Notes under the pieces: generated by a model | The model's input: the letters and a program-made list of their open reading frames with translations, nothing else | Databases searched by the model: none | Told to the model about the DNA's origin: nothing | Program-made: the position numbers and the translations under genes | DNA from: Lichenicola sp050954785 | Lineage (GTDB): Bacteria; Pseudomonadota; Alphaproteobacteria; Acetobacterales; Acetobacteraceae | Direction: 5' to 3' | Length of the DNA stretch: 35,195 bases | Assembly: GCA_050954785.1 (NCBI GenBank) | Contig: JBPBQO010000111.1 | Location: 1 to 35,195 of the forward strand | In this document: positions 1-7,227 of the stretch, in pieces | How positions within the stretch are numbered: the stretch's first letter is position 1 | How the letters are laid out: each line of letters starts with the position of its first letter

Positions 1-168
1 CAGCGGGACGATGTGGTGTCGTGGAAGACGGCGCTCGATATAGCCAAGCTGGTTACCGCCGAGGATTGTTTGGTCATCCTCATCAAGGATGGTGACCACC
101 GCCTATCCCGGCCACGTGACCTCACGCTTCTTAAGGCAACGCTGCAACCGCTGTTAAATGAGCGGTAG
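1..168 (+). CDS. Alpha/beta hydrolase, C-terminal fragment (5' end outside window)
   Basis: An open frame runs from the first base to a TAG at 166-168, giving the last 55 codons of a protein. The fragment contains VVSWKTALDIAKLV and then LIKDGDHRLSRPRDL. The GDHRLS stretch is the catalytic-histidine segment typical of ABHD10-like / small bacterial alpha/beta hydrolases, where the His completes a Ser-Asp-His triad whose other members lie outside the window. Substrate cannot be told. The gene converges on the AT-richer island that follows. Its own GC content (about 60 percent in the first 120 bases) is higher than the island but somewhat lower than the genes beyond 4.5 kb. Family assignment rests only on this short motif region. 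Confidence 0.7.
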   Translation, partial: QRDDVVSWKTALDIAKLVTAEDCLVILIKDGDHRLSRPRDLTLLKATLQPLLNER

Positions 169-184
169 AAGCTGCATACCGCTC
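160..184 (+). terminator. Possible hairpin at the end of the hydrolase gene
   Basis: GAGCGGTA (160-167) is perfectly complementary to TACCGCTC (177-184) with a 9-base loop, and the left arm contains most of the TAG stop codon. No T-run follows on the + strand, so this is at best a weak or Rho-assisted terminator. Confidence 0.3.
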
Positions 185-226
185 TACGACATCAAAAGCG
201 GAACATCTTATTTCTGGCCGGCACCC

Positions 227-252
227 AAAAAAGGCGGACGGCTCCAGCCGTC
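227..252 (-). terminator. Rho-independent terminator of the ABC-3C operon
   Basis: Read on the minus strand, GACGGCT-GG-AGCCGTC (252-237) forms a 7-bp perfect inverted repeat. Four bases later comes a run of six T (232-227). It lies about 80 bases downstream of the ATPase stop codon in the transcribed direction, which is where the three-gene operon should end. The loop is tight (effectively a 6-bp stem with a 4-base loop), so strength is uncertain. Confidence 0.55.
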
Positions 253-331
253 GAGCTAATATTAGACTGAAGCCTTCGCCTTGCGTCACGTCTAACACGG
301 GCGCCTCTCTCAAAACGACTCCCGACTGCCT

Positions 332-2248
332 TCACCGCGGTATGCTCGCAACGATAGCCAGTGCCGGTCTTTGTTTTGTATATTCGCCACCCACCACAGC
401 AGGACTGTCCTTCAATTCGGGCGCAATCTTTGAAGTTGTGAAGATGATCTGATGAGAAGTTTTGGTCATTTTAGATTTTTCGACCAGTAACCGTTGAAAG
501 TTCCACGACCGCTCCTGAATCATTCCCTTATCTTCAATGTTGTCGAAAAGCATCCACCGCGGCAGGCAAAAAGATTTGTCCTTTAACGAAGAAAATAGCA
601 TTGCAGCGGCGAAACTATTTTTTAAAATGACCATGCCGCTTGCGCTTCCAGCTCGATTTTTTTTATCATTGATCGCGATCCAGTCCTCCGCAAAATTGAA
701 ATCAACATAATCGATCTTTTCAAAATCGGATTGTTCTTGCATATCACTCTCGAGAAGCTCTTTCGCCTCATTCGAGATCAAAGTATAAGCAACGCGCTTT
801 CGTTTATCTTGCGACCGGGTAATCGCGCCGATTGCGCTTCTGAATTCTGTGATCTTGCTGTTAAATTCTTCTTTTTCCTTCGACGCAGCAGTAATTCGGC
901 GACCAAGTTCGAGCCGCTTTTGTAGAACCTCGAGCTGACTGTCTAGGAAGCCCACCTTCCGACTAAGCTCAGCCACGGCTCCTTCGCGCTTTGAGACCGG
1001 CCCAGATCGGCTTAATTCGACTGAAGCAGTTGCCCGTCTCAGGGTCACTCTCGCAATACGAAGATTGGCGGTCATTTGGGAAAGATCAGCCTTTCTACCC
1101 TCCTGTAACGCCTCCGACTCTCGCAGTTGCATCTGCAGGTCGAGCTTGACGGCGAGTGTGCGCGAATCATGCTTGCCTGCCACATGAGGTACGTCGCAAA
1201 GCTGACAATGACCCTCCGCCTTCGACTTTACCGGCGCAAAGCAGGACGGACAGAACTCAAAATTCAATCGGCCGAGAGCCATAAACGTTGCTGCGGCATC
1301 ATCAAATTCGCGTACAGAATGGCGAAGATGGTCAAGAAATGCCCTTGCATCTTCAATTTCGTATTCTAGTGTCTCGATCCTATCAATAAATGCACCGACA
1401 TCTTGACGCGAGGTCCGGTATACCTTGAGGGCTTCGGCGCGGGCGAGCTTGAGCGATCCATCGGCATCTTCATCGCTATCATCCAACCATAGCGCCTCAA
1501 TGGATTGAAGGAGGCCCAGACGTTGAGATAGCTGATTTTGAATTGCAGCCTCAATATGCTCAACGAGGATTTGTTCGCCATAACCAGAGGCAACTGCCAT
1601 CAAATTAGTAAGCATGGTCGACGCGGTGGAGTACTTTTTTTCCGTCTCCCGGAGCGCAATCTGGCAATCGTAAAGCTCATAGCCCCCTATCCCACACAGC
1701 AGGTCTCCGATCGCCTGTTTTGTCTGCCAAGTATCCCAGCTTTCCACTCGAAAGATGCGCTGAATGGGCGTGAGTTGGTCAACGTAAAGTAGGCGCAGAA
1801 TCTGATGCATTGACAAATTACTTGCACCGTCACTGATCGCTTCGGGAAGTCCAATGGCCTTAAATAGGACCTGTGAAAAGTTAAGACCATGCTCCTGGCG
1901 GCTGTAGGGTAAGGTTTGCCATCGATCATCACCGGCCTGAATGGCCTCGTCCATACCCCCGAAAAACAGGTCCATGGGTCGGAAGGCTTCTGTGGACACG
2001 AAGCGCCTAGTGGTAATCACTCCTGCGGGTATCGTAATTTGAATCATTACGGCATCGGCCCGAGATGCATAAGGTTTCCACTGCCGCAGATCTCCTCCAA
2101 GGCCAAAGAATATGAAATCGGCTAGGGTTGATTTTCCGGAACCGTTATCACCGTGGATGATGTTTACGCCATGATGAAAGCATTCATCGTACAGGATAGA
2201 GCTGGCTTGATAGACAAGCATACGATCAATGAAGAGATGGCTAATCAC
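332..2248 (-). CDS. ABC-3C system ATPase (SMC/Rad50-like) with zinc-ribbon
   Basis: This is a 638-residue ABC ATPase of the SMC/RecN/Rad50 type. The Walker A motif GDNGSGKST is at residues 33-41, close to the N-terminus. Two long charged helical stretches (about 190-330 and 355-480) look like coiled coil and flank a CPSC...CQLC zinc-ribbon (Cys333, 336, 348, 351). The C-terminal half carries a signature-like GSASG near 534-538, a Walker B LFDNIED (Asp569, Glu572) and a histidine-containing segment near 599. There is no membrane segment, so it is a soluble nucleic-acid-type ATPase and not a transporter. The start codon is GTG and overlaps the upstream stop as GTGA (2245-2248), so it is probably translationally coupled to the middle component. 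In ABC-3C systems the ATPase is thought to sense or load on DNA and license the effector. That role is inferred here. Codon use is much more AT-rich than in genes after 4.5 kb. Confidence 0.88.
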   Translation of the reverse strand: MISHLFIDRMLVYQASSILYDECFHHGVNIIHGDNGSGKSTLADFIFFGLGGDLRQWKPYASRADAVMIQITIPAGVITTRRFVSTEAFRPMDLFFGGMDEAIQAGDDRWQTLPYSRQEHGLNFSQVLFKAIGLPEAISDGASNLSMHQILRLLYVDQLTPIQRIFRVESWDTWQTKQAIGDLLCGIGGYELYDCQIALRETEKKYSTASTMLTNLMAVASGYGEQILVEHIEAAIQNQLSQRLGLLQSIEALWLDDSDEDADGSLKLARAEALKVYRTSRQDVGAFIDRIETLEYEIEDARAFLDHLRHSVREFDDAAATFMALGRLNFEFCPSCFAPVKSKAEGHCQLCDVPHVAGKHDSRTLAVKLDLQMQLRESEALQEGRKADLSQMTANLRIARVTLRRATASVELSRSGPVSKREGAVAELSRKVGFLDSQLEVLQKRLELGRRITAASKEKEEFNSKITEFRSAIGAITRSQDKRKRVAYTLISNEAKELLESDMQEQSDFEKIDYVDFNFAEDWIAINDKKNRAGSASGMVILKNSFAAAMLFSSLKDKSFCLPRWMLFDNIEDKGMIQERSWNFQRLLVEKSKMTKTSHQIIFTTSKIAPELKDSPAVVGGEYTKQRPALAIVASIPR

Positions 2249-2760
2249 AGAACTGGTCCCCGTGCTGGAATTCCCGCTCGTTTAAAAATATTATCGGGTC
2301 CAGACACAGGAAGGCGTGCGATAGCCCCTGTTAAAAAGTCCATGAAGTGGGGCTGCTCCGCGTTCGCAGCCTTCACGCGTGCAACCAACGCGTTAGGCAA
2401 CTGCTCCAGTTCAAGTGCGGCGTAGCGATTGACAAGAGCTTCTCGTTTGAGCAACCCTCTTCCCGTAAGCTCCTTGAGTGCAGCGGACTGATACAATTGG
2501 AGATCTTGCCAGATTGAGGCTGTGCCTGGGAGATGCACGAACTGAGCCTTTTCTGGAGGTATTTTTAACGCTCGCAGCTGCTCCCGCACATCGTTCGGCA
2601 GTCTCATTCGTGCGGTCAAAGCAGGATACATGAGGAGCATGTCAAGAATACGCAGTTTCTCCACAGGGACAGCCTCTACTTTGAAGCTGAGAAGACGAAG
2701 CATGCGGAAAGCGCAGTGATAGAGATCGCGTGCAGCAAACCAAACCCTGAATTCACTCAT
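2245..2760 (-). CDS. ABC-3C system middle component
   Basis: This 171-residue soluble protein sits between effector and ATPase. It shares 8 bases with the effector 3' end (2753-2760) and 4 bases with the ATPase start. The N-terminus reads ARDLYHCAFRMLRLL, followed by EKLRILDMLLMYPAL. This arrangement (aromatic-rich helix, then an R-I-L-D-x-x-L-x-x-P motif) is what I recall for ABC-3C middle components, probably the MC5-like group; the subgroup is tentative. A winged-helix-like C-terminal half (ALKELTGRGLLKREAL) would fit a protein that bridges the ATPase and the effector. No enzyme motif is visible. The identification relies heavily on position between two confidently assigned partners. Confidence 0.75.
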   Translation of the reverse strand: MSEFRVWFAARDLYHCAFRMLRLLSFKVEAVPVEKLRILDMLLMYPALTARMRLPNDVREQLRALKIPPEKAQFVHLPGTASIWQDLQLYQSAALKELTGRGLLKREALVNRYAALELEQLPNALVARVKAANAEQPHFMDFLTGAIARLPVSGPDNIFKRAGIPARGPVL

Positions 2761-4033
2761 TGTTCCAACTCAGATGGCAATTGCCTACGAGGTAATATAG
2801 AGCGTTGTCTACAAGAGAAGCGGTCATCTCGTCTCCGGTGGCTGAGAACCGCTCCACACATGAGTCGATCACCTTATTCTGGAGAACTTCATCGACCTGC
2901 GTTTGGCTGTATCCAGATGATATTGCAAAACCAACATGTCGCGTGAAGCGGCTGCGAACATCCGATAATAATCGCGTATAGCGCGTTACGGCCGTAGGCT
3001 GTGCAATATGGCGGCGCAGCGTCATCGTGAAGCGCTCTTTGCACTTTTGTGCTTCCTCAATTTGATAGGATCGACCGGCATCGTTTAGCTTCTGTCTGAC
3101 GTCTCGGCGATCGTCTTTGGCAACGGTCGTAAAGCACATGTATTCGTAAAGAATGTCGGGAGAGATACCTTGTGGCGCCATGTCTTCTGGCAAGGACGGA
3201 TTGACCAACGCGACAGGAAGCTGCGCACCGGGCATCTGTATCAAACCTTTGCCCGCTTCTGGCGGGGCGAAGCTTCTCAGCAATTCACAAATCGAGCGAT
3301 AGACAAGCGCATTCTTGGACGTCGGCTTACAGATCGCGACATGGTCGGCTTGGACAGCAATTAACTCAGTCCCGTAGACACCGGGGTCTGCTGTTACCCG
3401 ATTGACGATATGAACGCCCCTTGTCTTCTCGGTTTCATAATAAGTTCGGACAGTAATTTTCTGCTCGACAACGAAGTTGCAGAAAAAGTTGTTAAGATCA
3501 GTAAGGGTGTCGTTGTTATAAACCAACTGTTTAGTGAATTTACTTTTGAAGGGATGCAATAAGAGATCTAGCGCGGCTGTGAATCCAGCCCCTTTGTGGG
3601 GCGTACCCAAGAAAACCACAGCCTTAATCTGGGCAAGCAAGGCTTTGAAGCGCGGGTCAGCGGAGTCTTTGCATCGCCGAAGCATCTGTTTGACGATCAA
3701 GCCGCCAAGGCTATGTGTGACGAGGATGATGCTGTCAGCCTGGTGCGGACGACTGATCAATCCGTCAGCCAGCGTTGACGCGATGTCCTGAATCGATGCG
3801 CCATCGCCTAACAGGAAGCTAGCGAAGGCGTTAGAGTCATAGCCCGCCAGGAAGACATTAATCCAAGAAAAGTCGTCGACCAGCCATTCAGGCCAAAAAC
3901 CACCTTCAGGTGCAGTCCAAGTGTTGCGGCGATCACCCGACAGGCCATGCACAAAGACGATATCGATCGCTGCGGCACCTGTAACCCGCTTACAGCCGGC
4001 TGCCACCACGGGCGTCGGCCCTTCAACACTCAT
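2753..4033 (-). CDS. ABC-3C effector: SERAC1-type serine esterase/lipase with ABC-3C C-terminal domain
   Basis: With the start at 4033 the protein has 426 residues. Residues 24-255 form an alpha/beta hydrolase: IDIVFVHGLSG oxyanion strand (about 23-33), nucleophile in VTHSLGG (Ser108), likely acid Glu200 in TYYETEKT, and His231 in QADHVAICKP. This is the pattern of SERAC1/PGAP1-like lipases and esterases. Residues about 285-426 match the ABC-3C C-terminal domain, ending in YYLVGNCHLSW. There is no signal peptide or membrane helix. It is the first gene of the operon and overlaps the middle component by 8 bases. I prefer ATG 4033 because AGGA lies 8 bases upstream; an in-frame ATG at 4099 adds 22 residues but has only a poor ribosome site. 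Inferred job: toxic hydrolysis of a membrane lipid or other ester when the ATPase is triggered. The substrate is unknown. Confidence 0.85.
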   Translation of the reverse strand: MSVEGPTPVVAAGCKRVTGAAAIDIVFVHGLSGDRRNTWTAPEGGFWPEWLVDDFSWINVFLAGYDSNAFASFLLGDGASIQDIASTLADGLISRPHQADSIILVTHSLGGLIVKQMLRRCKDSADPRFKALLAQIKAVVFLGTPHKGAGFTAALDLLLHPFKSKFTKQLVYNNDTLTDLNNFFCNFVVEQKITVRTYYETEKTRGVHIVNRVTADPGVYGTELIAVQADHVAICKPTSKNALVYRSICELLRSFAPPEAGKGLIQMPGAQLPVALVNPSLPEDMAPQGISPDILYEYMCFTTVAKDDRRDVRQKLNDAGRSYQIEEAQKCKERFTMTLRRHIAQPTAVTRYTRLLSDVRSRFTRHVGFAISSGYSQTQVDEVLQNKVIDSCVERFSATGDEMTASLVDNALYYLVGNCHLSWNNE

Positions 4034-4223
4034 ATGCCTGGTCCTCGTCAGTATCCCGATACATACCTCTGCTAAGTCGAGGAGGGACGTCAAGCGCATC
4101 TACCCGTTTGGTTTGTAGCTAATACGTTCTATGACAGTGGAGAGAGGCGTCGTCAGCGCTTAAGTGAGCATGTTGGTGAAAGCTTAAGCATCAGGCCGAC
4201 TAGGTCCTATTACCGCTCAACAT

Positions 4224-4251
4224 ATGCTAATTGACCAATTGAGATTGTGAA
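4224..4251 (-). promoter_or_regulatory. Weak candidate promoter with internal inverted repeat
   Basis: On the minus strand TTCACA (4251-4246) and TAGCAT (4229-4224) are separated by 16 bases, each matching 4 of 6 sigma-70 consensus positions. The spacer overlaps AATTG-AC-CAATT (4229-4240), which is symmetrical and could be an operator. It points at the ABC-3C operon but is only weakly supported. Confidence 0.22.
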
Positions 4252-4301
4252 TTTGTGCTCTCGATTTTGACGTATTCCAGACGACTGCCGAGGAGGAGCA
4301 T
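4227..4301 (-). CDS. Candidate 24-codon leader ORF upstream of the ABC-3C operon
   Basis: On the minus strand an ATG at 4301 is preceded by a perfect AGGAGG (4312-4307) at 5-base spacing, and the frame runs 24 codons to TAG at 4229-4227. The peptide starts MLLLGSRLEYVKIES and has no family I recognise. The spacing to the effector start is about 190 bases. It could be a regulatory leader, a small protein of the island, or a chance ORF. The strength of the ribosome site is the only direct support. Confidence 0.25.
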   Translation of the reverse strand: MLLLGSRLEYVKIESTNSQSQLVN

Positions 4302-4312
4302 GACCGCCTCCT
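4291..4312 (-). promoter_or_regulatory. Hairpin that can sequester the leader ORF Shine-Dalgarno
   Basis: In the minus-strand transcript AGGAGG (4312-4307) is perfectly complementary to CCTCCT (4296-4291), which lies in codons 2-4 of the leader ORF, with a 10-base loop that contains the start codon. Pairing would hide both the ribosome site and the ATG. Seen in sequence; regulatory meaning is inference. Confidence 0.35.
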
Positions 4313-4422
4313 GAGTTGGCGCCGAATCGCCTACACATCTGCAATTGGTGCATAGTGGAAGATGCCGTTGTCTTTTTGAGTGTAGGTCTTGGAGAACGCT
4401 TTTTTTTGGAAAGTTCTATTAA

Positions 4423-5322
4423 TTAGCTTTCAAAACTTTGAATAGTAAATAACCCTTCTCTATACGTTGGATACAGCCATTCCCATCCAAGCCATCCCTG
4501 CGTCATCCGGCTCGCCACCTTCCGGTTCTCCGCCCAAAAGCTCTGCCCCATCTCGCTCATCTCCGCCAATGCCTGATCCAGTGGCACAGCCACTGGCGGC
4601 GCCATGCCCAGCATCCGTGCCGCCGCCGCCGTCACCACCGCGCTCTCCTCGGGCAGATCGTCATTGAGGTTCAGCACGCGGCGCCCGTTCCCGTCCCTGC
4701 CGGCATCCGTATGCATGGCCGCAAGCGTCGCCCCCGCGATGTCGTCGCGGTGGATGCGTCCGAACGCGTGCCCCGGCGCATCCACCCGCCTGGCCGTTCC
4801 TGCGCGCAGGCTGTCGAACGCGCTGCGACCGGGGCCGTAGATCCCGGCGATGCGCAGCAGGTCGAGGCGGGAGCCTATGCTGCGGGCGAACGTCTCCCAC
4901 GCCAGTTCGGCTTCCAGCCGGCGCTTGCCGCGTGGTCCGGTCGGCGCGGGCTCTGTGGTCTCGTCGACCCAGCCGCCCTGGCGATCGCCATAGACGCCGG
5001 TGGTCGAGAAATAGCCGATCCAGCCGGGTCGGCACGCACCGGGGCGGGTCGCGAGCATCGCCAGGATCGGATCGCCGTCCTCGCCGGGCGGGGCGCCGGC
5101 CAGCAGGTGGGTCACGCCGTCGAGCAGGTCCAGCGCCGCCTCCGGCCGGACCAGCGTCACCCCGGCAGGCGCCTGCACATCGGGACGCCGGGTCGTGCCG
5201 GTCACGCGATAGCCCGCCTCGACCGCCAGCCGGGCCACTTCCATGGCGGAATAACCGAGCCCGAACACCAACAGGTGGCGCTCGCCGGCGGCACTCATGG
5301 CCGACGCCGCCCCTGGCCGCAT
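4423..5322 (-). CDS. NAD(P)-dependent SDR / YeeZ-like epimerase-dehydratase family protein
   Basis: This 299-residue extended-SDR protein has a Rossmann nucleotide-binding motif LLVFGLGYSAMEVARLAVEAGYRVTGTTR near the N-terminus, the active-site region GYFSTTGVYGDRQGGWVDE, and LRIAGIYGPGRSAFDSLR plus FGRIHRDDIAGATLAAM typical of YeeZ/NAD-dependent epimerase homologs. It ends in the family tail YPTYREGL. The physiological substrate of this family is not settled. The start at 5322 has a GGGAT-type ribosome site about 8 bases upstream; Met at 5298 is an alternative. The last 20 or so codons (below about 4490) switch to AT-rich codons although the protein tail stays conserved. This suggests that the island replaced the gene's 3' end. 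It is divergent from the TPR gene. Confidence 0.82.
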   Translation of the reverse strand: MRPGAASAMSAAGERHLLVFGLGYSAMEVARLAVEAGYRVTGTTRRPDVQAPAGVTLVRPEAALDLLDGVTHLLAGAPPGEDGDPILAMLATRPGACRPGWIGYFSTTGVYGDRQGGWVDETTEPAPTGPRGKRRLEAELAWETFARSIGSRLDLLRIAGIYGPGRSAFDSLRAGTARRVDAPGHAFGRIHRDDIAGATLAAMHTDAGRDGNGRRVLNLNDDLPEESAVVTAAAARMLGMAPPVAVPLDQALAEMSEMGQSFWAENRKVASRMTQGWLGWEWLYPTYREGLFTIQSFES

Positions 5323-5396
5323 ATCACCATCCCGACAGCGGACGCGGTTTGGCTTGACGGTGCAATGTGCGCATGGGGCAGAGTGAAACGATCGTC

Positions 5397-6260
5397 ATGG
5401 TCATCAAACCCAGTCCTCACCTGTTCGCACTCCTGATGGTCGCGATCGCCGGCGGCACCGACATGTCCTGGTCCCTGGCACACGCCGTCGAACCCCGTCC
5501 CGCACCGACTTCGCGGCTGCAACGCGTCGCCCGGCTCGAGGCTCCCCCGGTTCGCCAGACCCATCTCACGAACGAGAAGCCGGTGGCAGGGTCGAATGCC
5601 TGCCTCGCCCTACTGGCCTCCGATCCGGAGACCGCGTCGGACGCCGCCCGTGAATGGGCCAGGCATGGCGGCGGCGATGACGCAGCCCAGTGCGCGGCGC
5701 TGGCCGACATCGCGCTCGGCAACACCGTGAGCGGCGCCGGCTCGCTGGACGCCTTGTCGCAGCATGGCAACGCCCCGGCAGCGCACCGGGCCCAGTTTGC
5801 CGACCAGGCGATGCAGGCTTGGCTGCTGGCCGGCAAGCCGATCGACGCGCTGGCATCGGCCCGGCGTGCAGTGGCGCTGGACCCGCTCGATCCCGAGTTG
5901 CTGGTGGATCGCGGACGCGCCGAGGTGGCGGCGGGCGATCCCGCCGGCGCGGTGACCGACCTGTCGAAGGTGCTGGCGATGCAGCCGGCCAATGGGGATG
6001 CGCTGATCACCCGCGCGTCCGCGTTCCGCCGGCTGGAACGGCTGGGCGAGGCGAAGGCCGACATCGACGCCGCCTGCCTGCTGGAACCGGACGAACCGTC
6101 GGCGCTGCTCGAACGCGGCATCCTGCGCGAGCGGGCCGGCGATGCGGACGGCGCCCGGACCGACTGGGACCGCATCGTGTCGCTGTCGCCGGACACCCAC
6201 GAGGCAGACATGGCGCAACAGGACCTGGCCCTGCTCGATGCCGGCCCCAGCGAAAAATAG
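5397..6260 (+). CDS. Exported TPR-repeat protein
   Basis: With the start at ATG 5397 the 287-residue protein begins with a short basic n-region, a hydrophobic stretch (LFALLMVAIAGG) and AHA|VE, a plausible signal-peptidase I site. The C-terminal half carries at least three TPR-type helix pairs: AWLLAGKPIDALASARRAVA..., VAAGDPAGAVTDLSKVLAMQP, ...RRLERLGEAKADIDAACLLEP, and a last ERAGDADGARTDWDRIVSLSP. It is therefore a likely periplasmic or envelope scaffold protein, with no enzymatic motif. In-frame upstream starts exist (GTG 5367, ATG 5373), but these would place ten or so extra residues before the signal peptide. It lies divergent from the SDR gene and 45 bases before tesB. Confidence 0.75.
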   Translation: MVIKPSPHLFALLMVAIAGGTDMSWSLAHAVEPRPAPTSRLQRVARLEAPPVRQTHLTNEKPVAGSNACLALLASDPETASDAAREWARHGGGDDAAQCAALADIALGNTVSGAGSLDALSQHGNAPAAHRAQFADQAMQAWLLAGKPIDALASARRAVALDPLDPELLVDRGRAEVAAGDPAGAVTDLSKVLAMQPANGDALITRASAFRRLERLGEAKADIDAACLLEPDEPSALLERGILRERAGDADGARTDWDRIVSLSPDTHEADMAQQDLALLDAGPSEK

Positions 6261-6305
6261 CCGGTCGCGATTGCGGCACCCGCCGCCGGGTGCCACGGTC
6301 CTGCG

Positions 6306-7214
6306 ATGACCAGCCAGAACGACACACCCGAACCCACTGTCGAAACCTGGGACGGGATCGACGTGCCCGCCATCGTGACGGTGGCGCCGATCGGCCCGGA
6401 CTTGTTCGTCGGACGGTTCAACCAGGTCAATTTTTACGACAGCCTGTTCGGTGGGCAGGTGCTCGGCCAGTCGATCGCGGCGGCTGCGGCGACGGTGGAA
6501 AATCGGTCGATCCACTCGATGCACGGGTATTTCCTGCGCCCCGGCGCCGGCGACCGGCCGGTCGAGTATTTCGTCGAGCGAACCCGCGACGGCCGATCCT
6601 TCACCACGCGCCGTGTTACCGGCACGCAGGTGACCGCGCGCGGACGCGAAACGATCTTCCAGATGGAATGCTCGTTCCATGTGGAGGAGCCGGGCTGGGA
6701 CCATCAGTCGCAGATGCCGGACGTGCCGCCGCCGGAGGCACTTGAGGACCTGGTCGCGATCGCCCGGGCCGCCGAGCCCGCAATCGGCGAGATCCTGATG
6801 CGCCGCAGCGGGCGGCACGGGCCGCTGGAGATCCGGCCGGTCCGGCCGGACCAAGTACTCACGCAGCAAAAGCAAAGCCGCCGCCAGGCCTGGTTCAGGG
6901 CGCCGAGTGCGGCCGGCGTGACCGATCCAGCGGTGCAACTGCAGATACTGGCCTGGATATCCGATTTCTCGCTGAGCGGCGCGGCGCTGGTGATGCACAC
7001 GGTGCCGCTGCCGGGGCCGCACGTGTTCCTGGCCAGCATCGACCACGCGATGTGGTTCCACCGTCCGGTGCGGACCGGCGAGTGGCTGCTGTTGGATACC
7101 GACAGCCCGTCCGCATCGGGCGCGACCGGGCTGTCACGCGGGCTGATCTATGACCGGAGCGGCCGGCTGGTGGCGACGGTGGCGCAGGAGTCGCTGCAAC
7201 GACAGATCGACTAA
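6306..7214 (+). CDS. tesB: Acyl-CoA thioesterase II
   Basis: This 302-residue double-hotdog thioesterase is full length for TesB. The N-terminal hotdog has FYDSLFGGQVLGQSIAAA and SMHGYFLRPG. The C-terminal hotdog has AWISDFSL, ASIDHAMWFHRP and LVATVAQESLQR, matching the regions that carry the catalytic Asp, Thr/Ser and Gln in E. coli TesB. The predicted reaction is hydrolysis of acyl-CoA to free fatty acid and CoA in the cytoplasm. The gene follows the TPR gene at 45 bases and ends 13 bases before the convergent YhiN-type gene. The ribosome site is weak. Confidence 0.93.
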   Translation: MTSQNDTPEPTVETWDGIDVPAIVTVAPIGPDLFVGRFNQVNFYDSLFGGQVLGQSIAAAAATVENRSIHSMHGYFLRPGAGDRPVEYFVERTRDGRSFTTRRVTGTQVTARGRETIFQMECSFHVEEPGWDHQSQMPDVPPPEALEDLVAIARAAEPAIGEILMRRSGRHGPLEIRPVRPDQVLTQQKQSRRQAWFRAPSAAGVTDPAVQLQILAWISDFSLSGAALVMHTVPLPGPHVFLASIDHAMWFHRPVRTGEWLLLDTDSPSASGATGLSRGLIYDRSGRLVATVAQESLQRQID

Positions 7215-7227
7215 CGTTGCGGGTATT

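Larger units (their letters stand above)
4034..4422. other. AT-rich island flank without a clear gene
   Basis: This 389-base stretch lies between the effector start and the SDR gene stop and is clearly poorer in GC than the sequence beyond 4.5 kb. It holds the putative leader ORF and hairpin, a weak minus-strand promoter, and an 8-T run at 4400-4407 with no GC-rich stem before it. On the + strand an unstarted 34-codon open frame (4251-4352, closed by TAG 4353-4355) may be chance or a gene remnant. No integrase, transposon end or tRNA was recognised. Confidence 0.5.

Noticed and set aside
131..313. 60-codon minus-strand ORF between the ATPase and the hydrolase
   Set aside because: It overlaps the hydrolase 3' end and the operon terminator, has no ribosome site and matches no family. 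Its DVTQGEGF segment was considered as a displaced SDR tail (compare YPTYREGL), but the similarity is too weak.
2206..2217. Operator-like TTGATAGACAA in the ABC-3C ATPase gene
   Set aside because: Imperfect, inside coding sequence of an unrelated island; treated as chance.
4251..4355. 34-codon open + strand stretch in the island flank
   Set aside because: No start codon or ribosome site, and no recognisable domain; could be a remnant but cannot be supported.
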